Positions 57,491 to 64,000 of a DNA stretch of 64,000 nt are shown one piece after another. The notes beneath the pieces were generated by a model. It was not told the origin of the DNA and searched no databases. It worked only from the letters and a program-made list of their open reading frames with translations. How positions within the stretch are numbered: position 1 is the first letter of the stretch; the number at the start of each line of letters is the position of its first letter. Source of the stretch: Strobilurus pachycystidiatus (taxonomy: Eukaryota; Basidiomycota; Agaricomycetes; Agaricales; Physalacriaceae); NCBI GenBank assembly GCA_019915135.1, contig JAHLMK010000031.1, positions 124,001-188,000 of the forward strand. The letters run 5' to 3'. A program made the position numbers and the translations under genes.

Positions 57491-58103
57491 ATGGAAGCTG
57501 GGATGATGAACCGTCAAGAGCAACGACGATTGCAGGTAAGTAAGGCGAGCTTCCCTCTCTCCTGTTAGTCCGAGAATTTCCACTGAAGTCGCTTCATAGA
57601 ACGAGATCATCCTTGTCGACATGAATGAGCTCCGGAGGGAGAACGACTTACTGAGACGTCGGAACGCCGTCCTCGAAGCGCAGGTCAAAGTCCATCAGAG
57701 GGTTGGGAGGATCTCCCGGGCGTCGAGCCGTCTCGCGGGTGCAGTGATAACTGCTGGCCAAAATGGGGCAACATCCATGCGACGTATGAAGACGTCCGCC
57801 GTCCGCTTCCTCATATATTTTGCTCGGGATGTGGACACCATTCTCAAAGTGGCAAAGACGCGAAAGCTCGCCGCCTTTTCGACCGCCGTGATTGCTACAC
57901 TTTTCGCATCAGTTTCGGCGTCGTTCCTAGCAGTGGCATCGATGTATGCCTATCTACCTGCACAGCAGGGATTTTTGTATGCCATGCCGCCTGACACCGT
58001 CTCTAGAGGCGTACCTGCTATGAACCGGTGGCCTCTCCCTGGCGTCCGATGTGCAGTCTTGTGTGAATGCTCGAGGAGAGATGATAGTTGTGACAAGATG
58101 TAG
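57491..58103 (+). CDS. coiled-coil membrane protein, paralogue 2
   Basis: Two exons (57491-57535 and 57600-58103) close in frame to 182 aa starting MEAGMMNRQEQRRLQ. A short coiled coil follows (DMNELRRENDLLRRRNAVLE), a basic middle (RISRASSRLAG), and then hydrophobic segments (FLIYFARDVDTI, LAAFSTAVIATLFASVSASF). The end is Cys-rich (VRCAVLCECSRRDDSCDKM). The arrangement, the REN..L.RRN motif and the phase-0 intron before the coiled coil match the gene at 46081-46660. No family is recognised. Confidence 0.6.
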
Positions 58104-58930
58104 AAATGGCATGTTGGGTATTGAGATGTAAGGAAGGGCATATTGTGTGTAATTCTCTGATCAAATACGCTCCTTGATATTCCCTGGGATACGTCGTCAG
58201 ATCCCGAAGCTCTAGTACTCACTTCGAAAATAAACACATGACGACGCCAGGCCCGACTTGCAGCCTTCGAAGTTTGATTATTCCCGGACTGGACAAGCTC
58301 CCGCTCGGATGCCGTGGCTGCTACGCCAGAGAAACGGGCTCCTTGACCTTTGCGCGATCAAAGAGTGTTCAAATTCAAATTGCGAGGTCTTGCCGGCTTG
58401 GGTGACGCGGTAACAGGACACGTGCTGTGATCCTTACGTGTCATCCCAACTGCTTTCCCTTTCCGAATCCTCTCATCTTCCACCAGCATCGTCCCCAGAT
58501 CTCTCATAACCACCAAGGCTTGCCAATCTGTGCGCACGAAAATGGGAAGGACTCGAACTCACCATGCCAACATGTCGCAGACCGGACGTAAGGCGGATCC
58601 CCACAATCGAGTACCCACAACACACCTCTCGCAAGCCAAATTTGGCAAGCGCGTCGGGCTACTGTTACGGTGTACGCTGGCAGCATTCCACGGAGCGATG
58701 AACATCATGATTGACTCTTTTTAGGCCTGAAACTGGATCCTTTCCCCGTTGGCGTTGTGATGATGGCTCGCGCGCGGACCGACTCTCTGATCAATGCTAC
58801 AGTAACACACTGTCGGAGAATGGACGCTGGGAATAAAGCAACGAAACCGAGCCTCAAAATGCACTCTCACTGTCATCTCTTACTCGTTCATTGGAGATTG
58901 AGGACAGCCGCAATCTAGGATACCGTGAAA
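58104..58930. other. intergenic, possible small gene
   Basis: No gene is called. A frame of 62 codons begins at 58542 (MGRTRTHHANMSQTGR) after a fair start context and has a gtaagg donor within it, so a small spliced gene may exist. I could not find a convincing end exon. Confidence 0.3.
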
Positions 58931-61135
58931 ATGTACGTCGTCCTTTGCCTTCGTTTCTTGTTCTTCGTGCTCCTCTTGTTATCCATCCATTCGTATCTCT
59001 TCAGCGTGCTAACCGGATTCGGGAGCAGGTCCCAAAAGTCGCGCGACCCGCGTAAGCGTCCAAATCCATCCCTGTCGCACCCATCCGAGTCGACGAAGAG
59101 AGCGAGATATCTGTTCTCGCCGGTGCCACACCACAGTCTCGTAGCGCCGTCACCCAAACCATTTTCTTCTCCCTCAGTTCCGCCGAGTAGACCATCCGCG
59201 CCTTCACTAAATGCGAGGAGAGGCCCCCAGCCTGTTGCTCCGCATCCACAGCCCTTTCCCGAGACAACCCCGAGGAGAGAACGCTCTGCCTCACCGTCTC
59301 GCGATCCGAGACAGCAGCGTCGAGCTGATGCACCTATCGATCCAAGACATAGAATCCTCCTTACTTCTTCGCAGCAGCACCACACCACATCAGCTCGCCC
59401 GCAGAGGCCCCTTCCCATTAGACCGAGGCTTGTCAAAGGGCAGAGAGATGAACTACGAGAGGACAACCATGGAGAGGAGGAGTGTTTGGATGATGGAGCA
59501 GAGGGAGAGGTAGAGCTGGAGACGACTGGCAGACCATCGACCTCGGCATTGGCGTACACCGAGAGAGAGAGCACCCAGCTTTCGACTCTCAAGACGAAGA
59601 TTCGAAAAGAGGTGCTTAGACCGCGCATCGTGCGACCTTCTGTCGGGCACGATGACGACGACGACCAGCCGGATCAAGGCGAGCTTACCATCCTTGATCA
59701 ATTTCTGTGCGATGAGTGAGTTATTTTCTTCTGCTTCTATTGGTGACTCGCTGAGCACTTGAATAGGACCGTCCGTCGTACCCTTGCGCTGAGCGCGCCG
59801 CCTGTCGAGCAGACATATTATGTCGTGCCCCAGCACAAGTCGAAGAGGTTCAAAGAGAGCAGCCCGGAATGGAAGAAACCGATGAAGAAACGTACCGTAC
59901 CGTTTGTGGTGCGGAACGGGCCTGTGGTCAAGCAATGGGTGAACGGGTTCATCCAAGGGAGGGAGGACGAGCGAGAACGTCTCACGCGCTTTATCTTACA
60001 GCAACTCTGGGCACACCACGCTGATCGCGCTTCATGGGGCTGTTGTGTCAAGGAGTTGATGGTTGCGTGGGAGATGGGCCGCAGGGCGGCTGGGAAGATG
60101 TCGAAGGGGACGACTCAAACGCCAGGCGGCACGAAGAAGAAGCGCAAGACAAGCCCGAACCAGGAAGGTTCGGCACCATTTTATCAAGCACTGTCGCCAT
60201 CTTTGCCTCCGCCACTACGACCGCCATCCGCACCGGGATCTTGTCCCTTGAGACTTCCCTCCCCTCCTCACCCCCCGCTTGTGGACTCCCAAGACGTGGG
60301 TTATTCGGGTCACGTCGAGGAAGGTATACTCCTCCAACCGGGAGAATCCTCCTCACACGGGCCGCCTGACGTGAACGAAAGGCCCTGGCTACATGGGGTG
60401 TACAATGACGCAGTGAACCTCCCCCCCTCGTCATTCTCCCTTGCTCCCGCCTCGACGTCTCTCTATCCCATGGACGGGACTTACCCATACCCGACTCCAT
60501 CCTTACCAGGCTTCTTCGGTTCGCAAACTGTCGATCCGACGCCGTACATGGCGAATGAGGACATTTACTCTTTTTGGCCGCCTTCTGCGTTGTCAATGCC
60601 GGGGATGGGGCATGCGGCTGGCGGTGATGCTGCTACGGTCCCAGCACCAGCCGCGCTGATGAACACTTCCGCAGACGGAAATGTCCATGGCGGTGAAGTT
60701 GCGCAGGCTCTCGAGAAATCGACTGCGAGTCCGGTCTCACCGTCTGCTGCTGCATACGTTCAAGAGTCAGTGCATCTCGAGCCTGCTGGTCAGGAGGTGG
60801 CCCTCTTGTCAGAGATTTTGGCCGAGCAGCAGGGGTTGGCGGAGGAGGAGAAGGAGGCGACGTCTTTGTCCGCGAAAGAGTCTGCACCGTCTCTCGAAGC
60901 CGGACTGGATGGCGAGCATCACACCCAGGCGTATTCCGACGACCTTGGGACAGCTGACTATCACAACTTCGATTACAACGACGACTTCATGGTGGAACAG
61001 TTTACGGACTATGCGGCGTATGTCTCCTCCGCTCAGGTGCAATACCCGTGGCAGGTCGCTGAGCCCAGGCAACAGGAGGAAGAAAATGCAGGAAACCAAT
61101 CATGCGTTGACCCGGCGGATTTGTTCAAGGTTTGA
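58931..61135 (+). CDS. uncharacterised disordered protein with one conserved-looking block
   Basis: Exon 1 (58931-59717) has a single Met at its start. The first 30 residues are strongly hydrophobic (VVLCLRFLFFVLLLL) and could be a signal anchor. The same DNA also looks like a GTACGT...TTCAG intron, but removing it leaves no ATG. The rest of exon 1 is Pro/Arg/Ser-rich and ends ELTILDQFLCDE. A gtgagt intron (59718-59765) joins exon 2 (to 61135): TVRRTLALSAPPVEQTYYVV, then a compact block VVKQWVNGFIQGREDERERL and LQQLWAHHADRASWGCCVKE. A basic KKKRKTSP motif and a long Pro/Ser/acidic tail follow. The block and tail suit a nuclear regulator better than a membrane protein. Function is unknown. Confidence 0.6.
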
Positions 61136-61766
61136 GCTGAGTCTTTGGCGCACTTATGTACGTTTGTTCCCTATGGTTTACGTTATGTTCTCCATGTTTG
61201 TGTTTTTACGAAGTACGTATCTTCTGTTCGGTGATGATGGTCGCGTCGAAATACACACACTATCTCTAGCTACCACTGTACATACTATCATGAAAGTACA
61301 CTGACGAACAGCTGCCGAATGAGCGCGGACATCTGAGGAGATACCTCCTCTTTGGTGCAAGGGAGACGATCAGACCTTAGGCCTTTTCGTGAGCTCGTAC
61401 AAATCCTTCTAAGTGATCGTCGATGGAGCATGAACATCTGCTTGATGCTTGATCAGGTAGTACTACATTGCCTGCGCACGGAAGCTGAAAGTTTCCATCA
61501 GGCTATATCGTTCAGAGTCAGTCCCAATTCCGAGTCTACTTATGTTATGAAATACCGTAGACAGTGGCAAACACTCAAAACAACCGAACGCAGGTGCCCA
61601 GAACTCATACCTATTTGAATGCTACATGGTGCACAATACACATGGACGTACATTGGCAGATCATCTTCAATTCTCTAGAGTACAACGTGAATACAACACA
61701 AATCCCATGTCAAACACCAGCACTTGTCCAGCAAGGGCAAGGCCTCAAGTGACTCTTGTTAACGCC
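61136..61766. other. intergenic between converging genes
   Basis: About 0.63 kb lies between two stops. Short frames are open but show no domain or splicing support. Confidence 0.45.
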
Positions 61767-63526
61767 TTAAGATGAAACAAATGTCTCGACTTCTCGTGTA
61801 ATGACAATCACATCCGGGTTGTAGCGCCCCCTCTCCTGCCCGAACTCGTCAAGCTTGGGGATGGATTTTTGCGACACGAGACCATGATTGTGCGAAGTAG
61901 TTGTTGTACCGACGTGTGTCTGGGTTACTGGAAGTCAGCAGTTGTTCCTTAACCCATAGATGATAGCATACACTAGTATCACCGAACGCTAACCTCCGAC
62001 CAAGCGAGTCCATTGGCATGTGAGGCTCTCGTGGAGGTATTTGGCGGGTATTGAGACTGATTCGCGAGGTAAGTGCATGTTCAACCGGACCATATGATCG
62101 AAATCACCTAGATAACAGTGTGTTCGTATACGCTAACCAAGGTTTGCATGTTTAGGGAGGTCCATGAAAGAATGAACAGGGACGGAACGCACCTTTACCC
62201 AGCAAGAAACACGTGGCGAGAGGCACAAAACTCGAAGAGTCTACAAGGTTCGCCACAAACGCTATCAGAGCAATAATGCTCGTGATTGCGCCATTATTCA
62301 CTGTCAGAACCATGAGCTTGTTGATGAGACTGTTTGTTCTGCGAGCCCAAGATTAGTTGGGCATCGACGGTCGACGGTAAAGAGACCATGTACCGAGCAT
62401 GTCCAGACTTTCGATTGTGAAGGTAGTAGCACATGCTCGCTGTGATAAGCGTGTCCGTGACGGCAACGGTAGCAAAGCATGCTGAGACGAGGCGCACTTG
62501 AGGATGTGCTGGGTGAAGCAGTCTATATGATGTGTGATTGATATGTCGCACGGATGAAACCCAGACTTAACCTACCCAATAATGCCCACGACTGCGTGAA
62601 GGTACTAGTGAGTATACACGGTCAATCGACAGGAAAGACTTACTGACCTAAGGACATCGCAAGCTGTGAGGCTGACAGTAGACACTGTACGAAGGCGACG
62701 AGATCAGGAATCGTCGACGTTCAGTGGTGGGAGTTGACAGACTATTATCCCTAGAAGCCAGATGTTCTTGTCACTCACTGTTGACCACGTAGGAATGAGC
62801 ATCGTAGCAGGCATAGGCAACAGTTGCAAGACTTACTAACATATACTCTCCATGCAAAGAACCTGCGCAGACGTTACATGATAGCGGCAGTCGTCGAGTA
62901 TCGACTTACATCTGGATGATAGTACCCGCTATTCCCTGCCAAATATAGTCAGTGATCATTCGAGTGCTGAAGAATGCGGCACGGACGTTTGTTATAGCTG
63001 GAGCCTACACAAGGTGGGAGGTTGAGCTGTTCGGAACAAGGTGGGCAGCGAACGAACTCACATTGAGACTCCTGCACGATAACATGAGCAAGTATCTTAC
63101 CCAGTTCAAGACGACTCACCACACAAGCCCATGCGCGAGCTCGCTTGTGTCGCTCTCGTGTTCGATCAGATAGTAAAAGATTGCATGCGAGTTCAGGAAT
63201 TGCATGAACGTCTCCAGTAGCCTGCTGGCGCCTCAGTGTTCCGATCGTGTATGCTTAGAAGCGGAGTTACCAGACAAGAATAACCTGGACACGAGTCAGA
63301 CAATCTCTCACACGACGAAAGGCGATGGAAGCGCACCATGCCCTTAATCCACTGGGCATCTCTTTTGTAGCGAGAGAAATAGTAGTACAGCTGGAGACAC
63401 GTCAGCCCATAGATCCTGGCAGCATACGAGTCAACTTTGGCTATCAACTCGAGACGGAAGTACGCACGGTGTGGCGATCATAAAGCCAACGAGGAGGACG
63501 CCGAAGGTCGCGTACGGGGGGGACAT
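61767..63526 (-). CDS. DUF6534 seven-helix-like membrane protein
   Basis: The ATG at 63526 starts MSPPYATFGVLLVGFMIATP, and an intron joins IYGLTCLQLYYYFSRYKRDAQW, the classic beginning of DUF6534-type mushroom proteins. Later exons give VRLVSACFATVAVTDTLITA, ASMCYYLHNRKSGHAR, and INKLMVLTVNNGAITSIIAL followed by IAFVANLVDSSSFVPLATCF. The conserved end LSSLNTRQIPPREPHMPMDS follows after further introns. The tail reads DTITQTHVGTTTTSHNH and ends with TREVETFVSS before the TAA at 61769-61767. The family is uncharacterised, with about seven predicted helices. At least eight very short exons are present, and those between 62600 and 63150 are approximate. Confidence 0.82.
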
Positions 63527-64000
63527 CGTTGTTGGGCTCCATCTTGGGGTACCCAACACTCACGCTATATGTATGGTCTCGAACCATGTACATTGTCATC
63601 AAAGTCCTGATACATCAGAATTGATCAGAATTCGAAGTGCGAAGATGATGCGCGGAGGCCTGAGACCTGATGGCTGGTCTCGCCACAAGGCGAAATGGCC
63701 TAATTATGGCCTATCTTGGGAACAACAAGACGGATTCCATGACAACGAGCTCATCTCGTGGTTAAAGCTAAGTTGCAGTGTGCGGTGGGCGCGACGCACG
63801 TCAAAGCGAGGTCGCAAGATGCCACGACGAGAGCCGGGTCAGCCGAAAGTCAATCTTACGTTGAGAATAGGGCTCCCTGATCCACTCCCACTCATTCATT
63901 CTCTACATATTGACGTTAGACTGGATCTTCCATCCTGATGGATCAGTTCCAACTTGACACTGACAGGTCCCACCAAAATCATCCGAGAACTGTGGGGTGT
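63527..64000. other. window end, no supported gene
   Basis: The last 474 bp lie upstream of the DUF6534 gene. An open frame at 63471-63938 on the plus strand overlaps that gene's first exon antisense and has no domain. A gene may begin beyond the window. Confidence 0.4.

Noticed and set aside
58540..58575. A tRNA-like GAGTTCGAGTCC box on the minus strand
   Set aside because: The T-loop consensus is present, but the T-stem does not pair beyond one base and no acceptor or D-arm can be built around it.
1..64000. CRISPR arrays, operons, ribosome binding sites and bacterial-type terminators
   Set aside because: Spliced genes and family content show a fungal nuclear genome. No regularly spaced repeats were seen. 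The hairpin at 53611-53634 lacks a U-tract and is not read as a terminator.

Overview
The window looks like a chromosomal segment of a filamentous basidiomycete, most likely an agaricomycete mushroom. Genes are on both strands and are cut by many short introns (about 45-60 nt, GT...AG, often with a CTGAC/CTGAT-like branch site). The families are typical of that class: F-box-like proteins, a DUF6535 membrane protein, a DUF6534 seven-helix-like protein, a fungal-type protein kinase, spherulation-specific family 4, and an AA9 lytic polysaccharide monooxygenase. All assignments come from reading the sequence; no database search was run. Where exon joins could be followed base by base, exon coordinates are given and the reading frame was checked to close.

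Layout. 0.4-6.7 kb: a long coiled-coil protein (minus) is divergent from a Tgl2-like mitochondrial lipase (plus). 6.7-13 kb: two secreted enzymes on the minus strand, a type-B carboxylesterase/lipase and a GH37 trehalase. 13.6-18.5 kb: an uncharacterised protein and a shorter intact paralogue of its C-terminal half, flanking an opposite-strand F-box-like gene. 18.7-22.8 kb: a spherulin-4-like secreted protein and an ER SUN-domain (Slp1-like) protein. 23.5-24.4 kb: two convergent tiny single-pass membrane proteins. 25.2-30.2 kb: two kinase-fold proteins whose stop codons lie 6 bp apart; one keeps the catalytic aspartates and the other has lost both. 31-37.6 kb: an F-box protein, a DUF6535 protein and an AA9 LPMO. 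38.6-42.8 kb: an epsin-type ENTH protein and a GH20 hexosaminidase.

42.8-58.1 kb is gene-poor and looks accessory. It has a single-pass membrane protein gene (44693-45478), a decayed copy of it split by a 2.0-kb inverted-repeat DNA element (47347-49350), two related coiled-coil membrane proteins (46081-46660 and 57491-58103), a DUF6601-like membrane protein, and a multi-pass protein that seems to carry a papain-like H...NC domain (51324-52627). A duplicated gene fragment, a probable MITE and a 25-nt poly-G run are also here, interleaved with an ordinary MYND protein and an aldo/keto reductase. 58.9-63.5 kb: an uncharacterised low-complexity protein and a DUF6534 membrane protein.

The enzymes with clear roles (AA9, GH20, GH37, carboxylesterase, lipase) fit a saprotrophic life on plant and fungal polymers. 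They do not form an obvious pathway cluster. The most novel material is the 43-58 kb island and the transposon-like element inside it.
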